From Flaveria trinervia (lineage: Eukaryota; Streptophyta; Magnoliopsida; Asterales; Asteraceae), in contig CM046452.1 in NCBI GenBank assembly GCA_025506515.1, positions 40,147,518 through 40,211,517 of the forward strand: a stretch of 64,000 nucleotides of DNA. The letters run 5' to 3'. Shown piece after piece: positions 1 to 12,489 of this stretch (within the stretch, counting starts at the first letter, position 1; every line of letters starts with the position of its first letter). The notes under the pieces were generated by a model. It was not told the origin of the DNA. It searched no databases and saw only the letters and a list, made by a program, of their open reading frames with translations. Both the position numbers and the translations under genes were made by a program.

Positions 1-600
1 GGTTTTGATTTTATAAATTTAAGGGATGAAAGAGTTAATTTTATAAAACTTGAAATGGGTGGGAAACCCATTTGAAATGGGCTAATTTCGGCCGCCCTTG
101 GCCTTGAAACACCCATTTTTTGTCTTGGTTCTTGAGTGAAATTACTCACTTGAACACTCTTCTGTCATCTCACCTTCTCTCACACACACATAAGCAACAA
201 AAGCTCTCTACAAGGCCATCTTATTTTCGGATTTTTCAGCTCAAAAGAGGCTAAAAATTCGTGTTTTGAAGGTTCCTTGGTGTAGAACTTTGGTGTCAAG
301 CTTCCTTACTAGCTTGAGGTCTTCTCCTTTGAAGGCTAGCAACTCAAGAACATCATCATCCTCTTCATTCCTTTCATCCACAACATTGTGTCCTGAAAGG
401 TAGATTTCTATGAACACCCTATGGATGTTCTTGTTCATTTTGTATGCTAGCTTTTCACATAATAAATATCCTTTTGTCTATGGGTTTGTTGTTTTGCACA
501 TGATAATGGTATTTTTTAGAAACTTTAACATGTTTAAAGTAGTATATTCCGCTGCGTTTCATATGTTTAAATGGTTAAAAACTGTAACTGGTATGACAAC
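1..600 (+). repeat. Truncated LTR tail related to element N
   Basis: The block matches, with heavy divergence, the terminal part of the element-N LTR read in its sense direction. Shared landmarks in the same order are a TTCGGCCGCCC stretch near 88, a TTTTGAAGGT stretch near 265, ATCCTTTTGT near 468, and TCCGCTGCGTTTC near 548, followed by a GTTTAAATGGTTAAA segment. In N these lie in the last ~400 bp of the LTR. The right boundary is blurred around 590-610 and the left end is cut by the window edge. No coding capacity is credible. It could be a solo LTR or the 5' LTR of a dead copy. Confidence 0.55.
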
Positions 601-853
601 CCCATCACACTAATCCCAAGACCTCATCCTAAAAATGATTTTTTGAACAAACTATTAATAGTCTGCATGCAAATGAGGTGCGAGATGATTATGATTCTAC
701 AATTGGTATGGGATACAATAAACCAAATGCTGACAATCAAGCTAACGATTGTTCAGTCCCGGTTGTTTGTAAATCTATATCTACTATTCTTCTAACTTTT
801 TCGATAAGTTTAAAGCAAGTGAAATTCCTACTTTTGAGCCTGTCAAGTTTTGA
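601..853. other. Unassigned AT-rich stretch
   Basis: No domain, terminal repeat or PBS is visible. It lies between an LTR tail and a gag fragment, so it may be decayed retrotransposon leader, but nothing in the bases shows this. Confidence 0.3.
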
Positions 854-1645
854 TTGAAGAGATTAATCAGGAATCACCTAATCATCAAGTCCAACAACAA
901 CAACACATCCCACTCCTATCAATCAAGATCCATTGGAAGCAGATCTGTGTATACGAGATTGGTCAAGCAGATCTGTGTCAGTTCATCAAACATCAAGATT
1001 TCACCTGAAATTGTCATGTCTCAAATGCTTCCAAAAATTGAATCAAGACCGATATGCATCTCATCTCCAACTTCAAAACAACACAATCAATCAGTAAAGA
1101 TATCATTCCTTTTTCAGCATAGCAAACACCAAAATAAGCAAGAATCTGCTACAAGCTCATAGCAATTCTCATCCCCACCTACACCACACGAGACTAGAAA
1201 GAATCAAAAGCCTTTCAAGGCTTGTTTTGAATGTGGAAAAGAAGGTCATGTGGTAAAGAAGTGCCCTCAAAAACTTTCTTTGAATAGTAAAGGCAAACCA
1301 AATTGCTTCTCTGGATGTAAGTCTACAAAGAATGTTCTAGATGATAAAGGCAACACGAGTTGCTTCTCTGGATCAAGAGGTAAAAATCACACATCTTTGA
1401 ATGATTGGATGGAAAAACCTCCATCCAAACCTTTTCATGTGAAGCCGATTTCACATAATTCAAAGATGAAAATGACCAAAGATTTAAAACCAAATTCTTT
1501 TCCTTCTACTCTTAAACAGAAAATGATTTCCAAATTCAAATCATTCAAATCCAAATTAATTAAACCAAAACAAATTTAGCAAATTAAAAAGAAGGATACA
1601 ACAATCCCTAATTGTTTAAACAGTTGTGTGCCAAAGCAGGTTACT
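854..1645 (+). pseudogene. Broken copia gag fragment with one zinc knuckle
   Basis: Read across stops, the plus strand encodes a Ser/Lys/Asn-rich segment and a CCHC zinc knuckle, CFECGKEGHVVKKC, encoded near 1228-1266 (spacing C-X2-C-X4-H-X4-C). A basic, Ser-rich tail ends at a stop at 1577-1579. Knuckles of this spacing bind RNA in Gag nucleocapsid. Stops separate the N-terminal part (to 1162) from the knuckle. It is probably the C-terminal part of a SIRE-type gag, because a similar but worse-preserved knuckle sits at 4048-4110 in the next relic. No start, LTR or PBS belongs to it. Confidence 0.55.
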
Positions 1646-1649
1646 GATA

Positions 1650-4235
1650 TTGATGAAAAAGGAACTTCAAGGACTACGATGCCTGGGTTCCCCTTTCAAA
1701 CTAATCTGTTAGTGAGTGCAGGAACAATTCAGGAGGACTGTTAGTGTGCTAATGGAGTTAAATTCAGGACTATAATGGCATGGATATCCATTGAGACTGG
1801 TTATACGGTACAAGTCAGCGCTAATGGAGTTAAATTTACTTTGGGAGGAATGAGTGAAGCCTAGAAGACTCTGCATAATGCTGAAAAGAAAGCATATGCC
1901 CTGTTGACTCAATCTATACCTAAGCACATATTTCATCAGTTGCGTGAGAACAAGCAGTCTAAGAAATTATGGGAGGCGTTGGAAAAGAGATACGAAGGAA
2001 ATTCAATTCTGAAAGCACTGAAGGAAAAAACTCTTAAGAAAGAATTTGACAATTTCTCTTTGATTGGAAATGAAAGGTTAGATGTTATCATTGATCGATT
2101 CTATCATGTGGTGAGTGAGTTGCATACTCATGGCGTTAACACATCCGTGGAAGATAAAGTCCCTAGTTCTGCTAATGGCCTGCCAGACAAATGAGATTCA
2201 TTCATGTGTAATTTGAGACAAAACGACACTCTTTCTACTTTAGACATAAGTGATTTCATTTTGAAGTTAAGGTGGGAAGAGTTACGTATGAAATACAAGT
2301 CAAAGAAAGGATTCTATGTTCATAATCCTGCACTCTACAATTCAGTTCCAACTCCAACTGCTTCAGGTGCACCACTACAAATGGCATTTGTGTCTAGCTA
2401 TTCTCCTCCTTCTTCTGCTCCTTCCCAATGTTTGCATCAGAAACCATAACATAGGGTCATCTGGACCCAAACATAGTTGCTGAGGAAAATGCTACCAAGT
2501 TGAAGACCGAGAATCTTGGAAATGTCACCATGGAAGTTTCTAAAGAGCACATGGACCTCTAACTACGGTTGTTCAATCTTATGATGGATTAGTTGCTGGT
2601 ATGATTGAAACCGTTATCTTGCTGACGAGGACTACGAGCAAGTTATGAAACTGAGCTACAACGCATGGATATTATGTGGGGCCTTGGCTAGTGTTGTTAG
2701 AGGAACCAAGAAGTTTTGAAAAAGATAGGACAAAATTTGGATGCTACCAAAGATACGACATTTGGGTTCGACAAACCAAAGTCATGTGCTTCAATTATGG
2801 TGAAAGGAGCACTTCAAATGTAGGGGCGTAAAGCCCAAGAAGACTACAAACAGAAGTCCTTTTCCTATATTCAACCGAAAAGAAAGGATAAGATTGCACC
2901 TTCATCTTCATGTAAAGAGACTAGGCTTTGGTTGCTCAAGGTAATGAAGGACAAGACTGGTCCTTTTGATTCGTTTCTTGGAGTGAATCAAATATTCCTT
3001 GGTTAATACATTGGATGAGGGATCTACAAGTGAAGGAGACATCATAGCTGAGCAACACTTTCAGATATCGAAGAATGTATGGATGTTGTTGATAATTTGG
3101 CTGAAGAAGAGCTAAGTGTTACAAGCTCAAAATCTACAGTCACCAAAGAGTCTGACACTTCTTTGATGGCGGATTCGTCTAGTTCTACACAGTATGTTCT
3201 AAAGACGATTATTTGAAAAACATGCATGTACTAAATGTGATAAATTTACGAAAAGCTTGATTTAAAATTTCTAGGTTATTAGAACATAATGATAATCTAG
3301 TAAATGATTTACAAATCTGCACTGAAGCAAATCATGTTTAAAACAAAATGAGTTCAGCCTCAAAGAAAAGATAGAACTATTGGGGAAACAACTAAGGGAA
3401 ACAGAGATTGTTGCCTTAATCATCAAATGACATCATGTTCTATTTAAATGCTTTGGAGGAAACTAAAAGGAAAAAGCATTTTGCAAGTTGAAGTTGAATC
3501 ATGAAAACAAAAAACTGCACAGTTGGTAAGTTCTTCTCACATAGTTCAGAATCTAGTGAAAGAACGGAATACTGGGGAAGGTCTGGGTTATAAGGTAGTA
3601 CCGCCACCACATGAAATCCTTTTCAATACTAAATGTAGACCAAATAATTACAACCCAGTAGAGGATCATGTGGTGTGTACTTCTCTAGTTGTGATCCAGA
3701 TTCTACGGGTAAACTTGTGAAATCTGTCACTAAATAGAAGGATTCTACTTTGGAATCAACATATAAGATACCTGTTGAGGATTTAGGTAATTAATTGAAA
3801 TGTTTAAATTAGGTCAAGTTCACAAACGTCTATTGTTTCAGAACGTAAAATGTCTAATCAAATGAATTTTAAACGTGTTAATAAGAAAATCCTAATAAAT
3901 GAAAATAAAAGATGTTCAAATGTCAAAACAATTAAGTTTGTTAAAGAAGGTGAAACATCTAAAAAGAAAGAGTCTTCACCCAACTGGACATATTTCAAGC
4001 CCCGACCAAACTCAATACCACATCAAAACTTTCCTTAAACTGTTGAAGTGAGATCCTGCTACAGTTGTTGAAAACGAGGATATATCTCGTCAAATTGTCC
4101 TTATTATTAGACACCTAAAAAGAAAATTGAACTTTTTGAGGAAAGACCAAGCTTTTCTAAAATTATATCTAATACTACTCCTAAGGTTACACCTAAGATT
4201 ATTAGTGAACCGAAAGTTCAAACTATAAGCCTAAT
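1650..4235 (+). pseudogene. Degenerate SIRE-type gag relic, paralogue of element A gag
   Basis: The order of pieces mirrors the gag of element A. A GYTVQV..GVKFTLGGM-like segment lies at about 1795-1860, followed by a TAG at 1862-1864. Then come a conserved core at 1904-2194 (LWEALEKRYEGN and KEFDNFS motifs), a helical piece at 2204-2449, a ruined knuckle near 2790, an ERNTGEGLGYKVVPPP motif near 3565-3610, and a second ruined knuckle at 4048-4110. Stops and frameshifts occur throughout. It is cut off before PR; element A inserted shortly downstream at 4368. Gag is the structural particle protein; this copy is dead. Confidence 0.62.
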
Positions 4236-4368
4236 TCCCGAGACGTTTACAACAGTCATTCATCACATATAAAACATATATTCACATTAACTTAAAGAAA
4301 ACATTGTATTGTAGAGATCATTAAAACAAACAATTCATTTCATTATAAAAGCTTTTGCAAATAATACA
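4236..4368. other. AT-rich flank of the element A insertion
   Basis: No ORF or repeat signature. Its last five bases, ATACA, are the left flank of element A and match the right flank ATACT (17786-17790) at four of five positions, so they are probably a decayed target-site duplication. Confidence 0.4.
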
Positions 4369-5081
4369 TGTTGATACTATATGACCTAGATCCTGATCTG
4401 AATGTCATATGTCTTACACTTAGTAACTATTGGGTAGTTAATGAAATACAAAATATTTGGTTGTGTTTATAATGTTTAATATTTCATTAATGAGTTGAAT
4501 GAATTGGTTATATAGGTCTGTGATTGTTTGAATTGATACACATAATGTATACTAATGAATACATTCAAACTATCAAAATCAAGTCCTCATGCGAATGGCT
4601 CATGAGAATGGACCATACGCATGACACTTCACGCGAATGACTCAGTCGCACGACTTAACCAGAGGACTGGATTAGTCGTATGATTGTAACATGGGATTGG
4701 CTCAGTCGCACGACTGAACACTCAGTCATGCGAATGGATCAACCGCATGGCTCAATTGCACAAATGAACCATGCTAATGATTCAGTCGTACGAATGAGCA
4801 ATCCTAACCTATAAATACCACTTAATTCGTGAAAAAAAGAGATATTGATTCCTATTCGACTCCAGACGTACCCTAGCCGTCCAGAGCCTCCAAGTTCGTA
4901 CTCCAAGTTCATAGAACGTTGCTGATCGATTCCCAATCGATTCTTAACGTTAGATTCAATATCTTATTGTTTCTACATGCGTTCTCACTGATTGGATCGC
5001 CAATCAAATAGGATTCCGCACTATTTGGTTTGGTTTACATGTTAATCAGTTGGCATTTCGTTTTAACAGAAGATCCTAACA
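4369..5081 (+). repeat. Element A 5' LTR
   Basis: The 713-bp LTR runs from TGTTGATACTAT to GATCCTAACA, with TG..CA ends. It aligns along its length with the 3' LTR (705 bp) and with the minus-strand LTR at 18780-19530. It holds a cluster of palindromic CAGTCG..CGACTG motifs (about 4590-4800; the clearest at 4703-4716) and a TATA box just downstream. The PBS follows three bases after its end, which fixes the boundary. Confidence 0.9.
4809..4817 (+). promoter_or_regulatory. Probable LTR TATA box
   Basis: CTATAAATA, about 270 bp before the LTR end and directly after the palindrome cluster. The same box is kept in the B LTR on the other strand (19043-19051) but is mutated in the A 3' LTR (GATAAATAT). 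It is the expected U3/R promoter position. Confidence 0.5.
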
Positions 5082-5083
5082 AG

Positions 5084-5096
5084 TGGTATCTGAGCC
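5084..5096 (+). other. Primer binding site, initiator Met tRNA type
   Basis: TGGTATCTGAGCC starts three bases after the LTR end. It differs by one base from the usual plant copia PBS TGGTATCAGAGCC, which is complementary to the 3' end of initiator tRNA-Met. It marks the start of minus-strand DNA synthesis and fixes the element's plus orientation. Confidence 0.85.
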
Positions 5097-5284
5097 AAAG
5101 CTCTTGATTACGTGTGATTCAATCAATTTTGATACAAAGGTTGTGTTTTTTCACTAAGAATGCAATCTTATTGTGTCGAAAGTTGTCTTGGACATCCCGT
5201 GCTCATCAAGTTTTGGTTTTCTACGGCATAAGGAGATTAGGGTTGGTGAAAATTTGGGTTTTTACGGCCAAAATACGTTAAACC

Positions 5285-5525
5285 TAGAAATTTTCGAAAA
5301 ACAGCAGCTTCAGTCGCCCGATTGACCCAATCGCATGACTGGACTTCATTCGCATCCCCAGACGTACGACTAAGCCTACTGGTCGCATTGTTCGTACGCA
5401 TCAATTTCACTCGCACGACTGGACCAATCGCTTAGTTCAGCCGCACGATTGAACCAGTCGCATAGTTTCATTCGCACGGGTAGCCCATTCGCGTCGCTCC
5501 ATTCGCACCAGTTAACAGATTGTTT
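5285..5525 (+). repeat. Leader cluster of CGACTG/CAGTCG-type repeats
   Basis: Between PBS and gag the leader repeats short words such as CAGTCGC, GCACGACTGG, ATTCGCA and their complements roughly every 12-20 bp. The same vocabulary fills the LTR and the pol-aORF spacer. It is CpG-rich relative to the AT-rich surroundings. Confidence 0.55.
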
Positions 5526-5547
5526 AAGAGACTTAAAGTTAATCGAG

Positions 5548-7985
5548 ATGGAGGATCAGGTGTCCGCGTTTACAGCCGGGAAGGACTCATGGATTCAGAA
5601 CTTACTGCTACTGGAGAGTGAGGTGGGGAATCATAATAAACCCCCGAAGCTTATAACATGAGATGAGTTTCCCCACTGGAAACAACGTTTTGAGATCTAC
5701 CTCAATGGAGTGGATCCAAATATGTGGGAAGCTATTGAGATGGGATACAGTTTGCCGGTGGGAGCAGATGGGGTGAAACTTACTTTAGGAGGAATGACTG
5801 ATGCATAGAAAGTTAAATATATGTTGAAAGAGAGTATATGCATTGCTACACAAGTCTATCCCTAAGGATATTTTTCACCAATTCTCAAGAATAAGCAAGC
5901 CAAGAAGTTATGGGATGAGCTGGAGAATAGATATGAGGGGAATGCTTCGTTGAAGGCCATTAAAGCTAAGGAATTGAAGAAAGAATTTGACAACTTTTCA
6001 TCAATGGGAAAAGAGAGTCTAGACGATGTCATTGATAGATTCTACCATTTGATGATGAGTTGCACACACATGGTGTCACAACTACCATGGAAGATAAAGT
6101 GTCAAATTTTGTAGACGGGTTGCTAGAAAGTTGGTTTCTTTTGTTTCAAATCTAAGACAAAATGGATTGCTATCAATGTTGGACATTAATGATTTCATAC
6201 TAAAGCTGCAAGAAGAAGCACTAAGGATGAAGTATCGAGCTCAGAAGCCTTCGTACACTCAGAATCCAGCTTTGTACATTCCACTCCTCAAGTTAAGACG
6301 TCTGGAGCACCTCTTCAGACTGCCTTTGTGTCAAGCTCATCTGGTCCTTCACAAGTCTCTCCTTCAGGATCAAAAACGTCAGGATCTTCTAGTACCCAAT
6401 ATATTGGATCTGAAGCAAATGCTACCCGACTGAAGACTGAGAATCTCGAAACGTGACAGTAGAAGTAGCTCGAGAGCACATGGATCTCTTGGCAGCAGTG
6501 GTCCATTCCTATGATGGACTCGTTGTTGGGAAAATTGGAAACTGCCATCTGGCAGATGAGGACTACGAGCAGTTGATGAGATTGAACTGGAAAGATTGAT
6601 ATTATGTGGGCCTTAGCAAGTGCTATCCGGAGAGCAAAGAAGTTCGTGAAGAAGACAGGACAAAACTTGGTTGCTACTAAGGACACTACTTTTGGCTTTG
6701 ACAAGAGCAAGGTGACCTGCTTCAACTGTGGAGAAAAGGGCACTTCTTCAAAGAGAATGTGTGAAGCCAAAGAACTGGAAACGGGAATCCATTCTCGTAT
6801 TTCACTCATCAAGACAAGCAAGCTAGCAGTTCTACTTCATCAAGCAAGGATCCAAAAGCTTGACCGCCCATATGATGAAGGATAGGACTGGAGCTTTAGG
6901 TTTGTATCTCTAGGATAATCCAATATGGCGAGCGTGGATGACTTAGATGACTATTCCGCGAGTGAAAGAGATATAGCAGTTGAGATAGCAATATCAAATA
7001 GTGAAGAGACAGCAACAGAGGTCAGCTACAAGCCTGAAGAAGGGACGTCTACAACAAAAAGAATTACTAGAACCAGAGACATCTGATGCTGCATTGTTGA
7101 CTAATTCATCAGAACCGCCTTAGGTAAGTTCTAATGACCAACTTTTCAAAATCATGGTTGTTCTAACTTTGATAAATTTAGAGAAAGCATAGTTCAGAAA
7201 TTTGCTAGGTTCTTAGATCATAATGATGCTTAGTAAAGGATTTGCAACTATGCACTGAGGCAATAGAGTTTTAAAACAAAATGAGCATAGTTACAAAGAA
7301 AAGGTAGACCTTTTGAATAAACAGCTTAGGGAACTAAAGTAGTAGCATTTAACCAAGCTAATGACATGGTACTATCTTAACTCCCTAGAAGACACTAAGA
7401 CAAAAGTAGTTTTAGAAGTAGAAGTCAACTCTTTAAAGCAAAACTGCACAGTTGGACAAGTTCATCTCATATTTCAACACTTAGTGAGAGAGCGTAACAA
7501 TGGGGAGGGTTTGGGTTATAAAGTGGTTCCAACACCCCCTGAGACCTTGATGAACACTAAGTGTAAACCAATAAATAACAATCCCATGAAGGATCATGTG
7601 GTGACTACTCCTCTTATAAGTGATCCAAATTCCTCATGTTCTTCAATTGAATCTGGAACAAAACAAAAGGAGGCCACTTCAAAGCAAAAGTAAAATGCCT
7701 TGTGTTAATCTGGAAAAAGAATTTGAAAGGCTAATATAAAGTCAGGGGTAAACAAAGTCAAATCTGAACCTAAAAAGACCGTTAATGTAAACCTTTCACA
7801 AGTGTCTGTCAAAGTCCAGTTAACCAAAATGGAAAAGTTTTTAAGAATGTCACAACAGTTACTTTATGTTTCCCAAATATGTGACAAAGTGAACTACGTT
7901 CAACAACTTCAAAACACTTACTTTCGGTTTCCCCAATATGTGACAAAGGATTTAAAGTCATATTCGACACCAAAAGTGTTACGTC
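5548..7985 (+). pseudogene. gag: Element A gag (broken)
   Basis: ATG at 5548 opens a reading frame beginning MEDQVSAF, the first Met after the leader. It is stopped by TGA at 5659-5661 and TAG at 5806-5808; both fit G-to-A changes at Trp codons. The core matrix/capsid-like helical region runs to about 6300. A zinc knuckle is encoded at 6718-6765 (CFNCGEKG, then a one-base frameshift before the distal Cys). A Gln/Ser-rich linker and an ERNNGEGLGYKVVP motif lie near 7490-7535. Gag normally assembles the particle and binds the genomic RNA. No intact product can be made. Confidence 0.8.
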
Positions 7986-7989
7986 CTAA

Positions 7990-9130
7990 AGAAAGACTAT
8001 GTGATTCCGGGGACCAAATTCTATGACAGCTTCAAGATATAAGACCTTTATGTTTTGGATCTCTCAACGCTTCTACATGGATCATGAAGTTCAGTGCTTC
8101 CTATGAAAAGCTACTGAGAAGGACTCCATTTCCTGGCATAGGATAATGGGACACATTAATCACGGAAGATGAATCACTTGATTTAGAAGGATCTAGTGAG
8201 AGGTGTTAACGTCAAAAATTTCCAACTTCCAGATTTCTGTGTAGCATGTAAGAAAGGCAAACAGACGAAGAGACTCATAAGGAAAGAAAGTTCATTCTAT
8301 CGAGCTTCCAATTGAACTTCTTCACAGGATCTGTTTTGGTCCAGTCAGTACAAGAGCATGCTAGTGACTTGTACTGTATGTTAACTCATGACTACTCAGA
8401 TTCTCTTGGGTAATGTTTTTGAAGTCCAAGTCAGAAACATTTGAGTCTTTCAAGGAATTAGTAACCACATTGGAATATCTCTACAAGCTGAAGGCGAGAC
8501 AGGTACGCTCAGATAATGGGACTAAATTCAAGAATCAGTGGATGGAGCTTACTGCAAGGAAAGGGGAATTGTGCACCAGTTCACCTCTTCCTACACGCCT
8601 CAGATGAATGGTGTTGCTGAGAAGAATAGAACTTGATAGAGACAGCACGGACAATGCTAGCAGACTCACAAAACTGCCTATCCAATTCTGGAATGAGGCA
8701 GTGGCTAATGCATGTTTTATACATTAAATTGAGTCCTGGTAGTCAAGCGCCATGGAAAGACATGTTACGAGTTAGTACAATGACGTAAACCTAATCTGGA
8801 GTATCTCGAACCATTTGGCATGCTATGCACACTTCTGAAGAAACTCAAGAAGGAAAATTCAGCGAGAAGGCTGATGAAGGGATCTTCTTAGGATACAACA
8901 TATCAAACAAGAATTTAAAACAACTCAACGGGTTTAGTAGAAGTGCGGTGTAATGTTGATATTCAGAGATATACCACACCCCTACTAGAAAATGACCCGC
9001 TTACTTTTTCGACTATGATGGATTCTTCAAGTCCTTCAACATCCCTACCTCTCCTTCTGATGACGAGTTAGCTACACGAATGATGTATGATATCTTGAAT
9101 ACACCATATCGTGATCCAACATCATCAAGC
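7990..9130 (+). pseudogene. pol: Element A protease and integrase (broken)
   Basis: A retropepsin remnant is visible at 7998-8035, where a DSG-like active-site triplet and a following SMTA-like stretch are split by small deletions. The GAG-pre-integrase HHCC zinc motif lies at about 8135-8270: WHRIMGHIN supplies the His pair and CVACKKGKQ the Cys pair. The catalytic core lies at about 8330-8680. VRSDNGTKFKN carries the second catalytic Asp and a NGVAEKNRT-like stretch carries the Glu. Integrase joins cDNA to host DNA. Multiple frameshifts (for example near 8600 and 8640) and stops disable it. Confidence 0.75.
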
Positions 9131-11055
9131 TCACAGGAGAATCATCTCATCACTCAGGGGGAGCACTAGAAGACAGTGACTCCTCCTTAGAAATGAAGCT
9201 GTAGAGAATGACCAGAACAATCAGGAGAGACAGGTACCATTCCTGCAACTCCACAACATCTAACAGTGATGCTTCTTCGACTTCGGAACCTCAACTCCTT
9301 CTACCTCAGATGCAGAACCAAATGTTCATAATATTGGCTCTGAGGTATTGTTCCTACCACTCCAGGATCACGTCTAAATGTCTATCATCCCCTAAACAAT
9401 GTCATTGGGGATGTCAGATCTGGAGTGCAGACCAGAATCAGCTGTACTCAGCTGATTATGCCTCGGTAATGGAAAAAGGATACATTCACGATGGTGCTTA
9501 TCAGTGTTTTGTCTCGTAGTTGAGCCAAAATATGTTAGTGAAGCACTGAATGATGAGCCATGGGGGAGTGCCATGCAAGAGGAACTTCTTCAATTCAAGA
9601 AGTTAGGTGTATGGACACTGGTAGATAGACCTAAAGGTGCTAAGGTCATTGGCACCAAATGGGTCTTGAAATGCAAAAGGATGACCAAGGTGTCATTATC
9701 AGGAACAAAGCTCGACTGGTAGTTCAGGCTTTCGACAAGTCGAGGGGATTGATTATAATGAAGTGTTTGCACCTGTGGCCAGGATGGAAGCCATCCGCAT
9801 CTTCCTTGCCTATGCATCGTATATGAAGATCAAACTCTATCAATTAGATGTGAAGAGTGCATTCCTTCATAGTGAAATTCGAGAGACCTTTTATGTTAGT
9901 CAACCCGAGGGATTTGAAGATCCTTATCATCGGGACAGAGTTTGCAAACTTGACAGGCCTTATACGGCTTCATCAACTCCAAGAGCCTGGTATGAGAAAC
10001 TCTCAACTCACCTTGTGAAACACGGCTTTCGCGGGGGAGTCATTGACTGCACACTGTTTATCAAAGAAAAGGATGGAGACTTACTGCTAGTACAGATCTA
10101 TGTCGATGACATAATCTTCGGTTCAAAGAACGAAGAGTTATGGAAAGAATTTGAAGCAGAAATGAAGGCAGAGTTCGAGATGAGTGCCATGGGAAATGAA
10201 ATTCTTTCTCAGGTTCAAGTGAATCAGACACCCAAAGGGATTTTTCTACATGAACCAAGTATGTGGAGACATTCTCAGTCGGTTTGACATGGAGAATGCT
10301 TCTGCAGCTGGACTCAGTCCGCTTGCTACAAACCATGATATAGCACCTGATGAACATGGAGATCTGGTATCAACAATGTACCGAGGAATGATTGGATCTC
10401 TCATGTACCTTACTGCCTCTAGACTTGATATCATGTATGCTACATGTCTATGTTCTAGATATCAGGCTAAGCCAAGGTTAACCATCTGATCGCGGTCAAG
10501 AGGATATTTCGTTATCTGAAGGGCACACCCCACACTTGGGTTGTGGTATCCTGAGATGATGACTTTGAGCTTATGGCGTACAGTGACTCGGATTACCGCG
10601 GCTGCAAGATGAATTACAAGTCTCACATCAGTAGGTGTCACTTCTTTAGGAGGAGATTAATGACGTGGCAGTGTAGAAGCAGACCTCGGTTGCGCTGTCA
10701 ACCTGTGAAGCCGAATACGTTGCCGCTGCAAGTTGCTGCTCTCAAATCATTTGGATTCAACAACAAATGCGGGACTATGGTTTAAATTTCTCTTAACTCC
10801 TATTTTTGTTGATAACTCTGCTGCAAGTGCAGTCACTAAAATCCAGTACAACATCCTAAGACCAAACCTCGGGATAAATATCATTTTATACGGGACTGTT
10901 TTGAAAAGAATTTAATCGATGTGGTAAAAATAATACGGATTTTCAACGCGCTGACCTCTATACAAAGCTTTGACAAACCATGTTTTCAATATCTCTTAGA
11001 GGTCAACGGCGTTAAAATGAAAAGCGATGTTATTCCTCATGATGATCATGTGTAG
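9131..11055 (+). pseudogene. pol: Element A reverse transcriptase and RNase H (broken)
   Basis: A Ser/Thr-rich linker leads into RT at about 9504. The motifs include KVIGTKWVLK (9645-9675), FAPVARMEAIR (9766-9798), a DVKSAFL catalytic block near 9847, and YVDD at 10099-10110 followed by IIFGSKN. The thumb and connection follow (YRGMIGSLMYLTAS, about 10380-10415). RNase H has AYSDSDYRG near 10575 and a decayed VDNSAA box near 10810. A conserved tail ends at TAG 11053-11055. Frameshifts occur near 9720, 10195, 10490, 10680 and 10790. These domains copy RNA into double-stranded DNA; this copy is inactive. Confidence 0.85.
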
Positions 11056-11213
11056 TCCGATACAATTTAGTCTATTTTTTGTTTTGATTTTCTTTACTTA
11101 TTCTATTTTGTTTTAAATAAATTTCTGTTATTTTAGCTGTCTATTAAAATCCTAAATATGTAAATCGGTTATGCTTTTAGAATTTTAGGGGGAGAATAGG
11201 TCAGCGAGTAACA

Positions 11214-11269
11214 TTAATAAAATAATAATAATAAAAAATAAATAATAATAATAATAATAATAATAATAC
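11214..11269. repeat. (AAT)n microsatellite
   Basis: A nearly pure AAT run with one AAAAAATAA interruption. The equivalent place in element B (around 33490-33520) lacks the run, so it expanded in A after the two copies diverged. Confidence 0.9.
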
Positions 11270-11802
11270 TATAAAAGAGAGAGAAGGAGAGGCTAGCTGA
11301 GAGAAGGTAGATCGTATCTGTGATACCGATTCAAATACTTTGGAATAATAGTACACAGGTACAACTACTTGGGACTTTAAAATTCAAAATTGAAAAGATG
11401 CAAAGTTCAAGTAAGTCTGTGTAGTCTGAGCAATATAAAAGGGAATATGATAGATAGGTAGCTACTACTAAGGTAACACAAAGAAAGTAGACCTAGAGGT
11501 TGCTAGACCACAGATGATATGTCGGTAGATTCATCACAATAGATGACTAGACCTTTTTGGTGATCTCAAGATTAAACTAAAATGTTTGACTAGCTGTGGG
11601 TAACACCTTATCCGTGGTTAACACAATCAACAAGATTCCAATAAAGGGTGACGAGCAAAATACACGCCACAAAAGTGTGCGTAAGACCAAAGCCTGAGCA
11701 AAGAACAACAAAAAAAATGAAATACAATCAACTGATGACCGATGTTGTTGTGAGATCTGTGCAAAAAGAAAAAGTTGCTTAAATAAGAGGATAGGTTATG
11801 TG

Positions 11803-11914
11803 CTCTCTGCTGTGCGGTCGCACTGACCTGAGGATAAGCATAACCTATATATTCTAGAAGTCATTGTTGTTTGCCACCTCTCTGCTGTGCGATGGCACTG
11901 ACCTGAGGATAGGC
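11803..11914. repeat. Pair of ~37-bp direct repeats
   Basis: Two copies starting CTCTCTGCTGTGCG and ending CTGACCTGAGGATA(A/G)GC lie 74 bp apart (11803 and 11877). Both are also present in reverse orientation in element B (about 32860-32965). No function is known to me. Confidence 0.75.
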
Positions 11915-12489
11915 TTCTCTTTGAATGTTCTAAGAATAGTCTCTTCTTGCATTCTACCCTTAGACCGCTCAAAAATCTCCTGATGAATGTTGATTACCAC
12001 ATGAGTGTGGGATCCACAAATGCTTGTTGAACCAAACAAACCTTAAAACAATCACCAAACTGTGTTGAAAGTCTATGTATGGATTTAAAGAGGACAAGTA
12101 TACGGACAATCACTGTGGCTACAATTCTTGAATGTTCAAATCAGTGTGAAGACCTAATAGTACTAGTATGATTTCATAAATTTGCTAAATGACTCTAGAT
12201 GAATAACAAGAAAGAGCATCAAAGTGTTTAGCGAACTTATCCAATAATTTGACTTGCATGTATGATCCAAAATAGATTTGGTCCAGTATGGTCAAACTAA
12301 ATATAAGCTGCCTATTCCAGAAACGAATCAAGTAGATTTCTATCTTAGGATTTACCTCTCACAAAAGGTTAAAAAACAAGTTTAATTTTTTTTGTAATTT
12401 AGTTTAATTTTCTATTTATTAGTCATTTCAGTTTATTGTTGTCGGACTACATCATGGAATTCTATAAGGGATTAATTCACCAAAAAAAG

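Noticed and set aside
4703..4716. CAGTCG palindromes as MITE terminal repeats
   Set aside because: No paired termini with TSDs. The motifs are scattered within LTR, leader and spacer at the same places in A and B.
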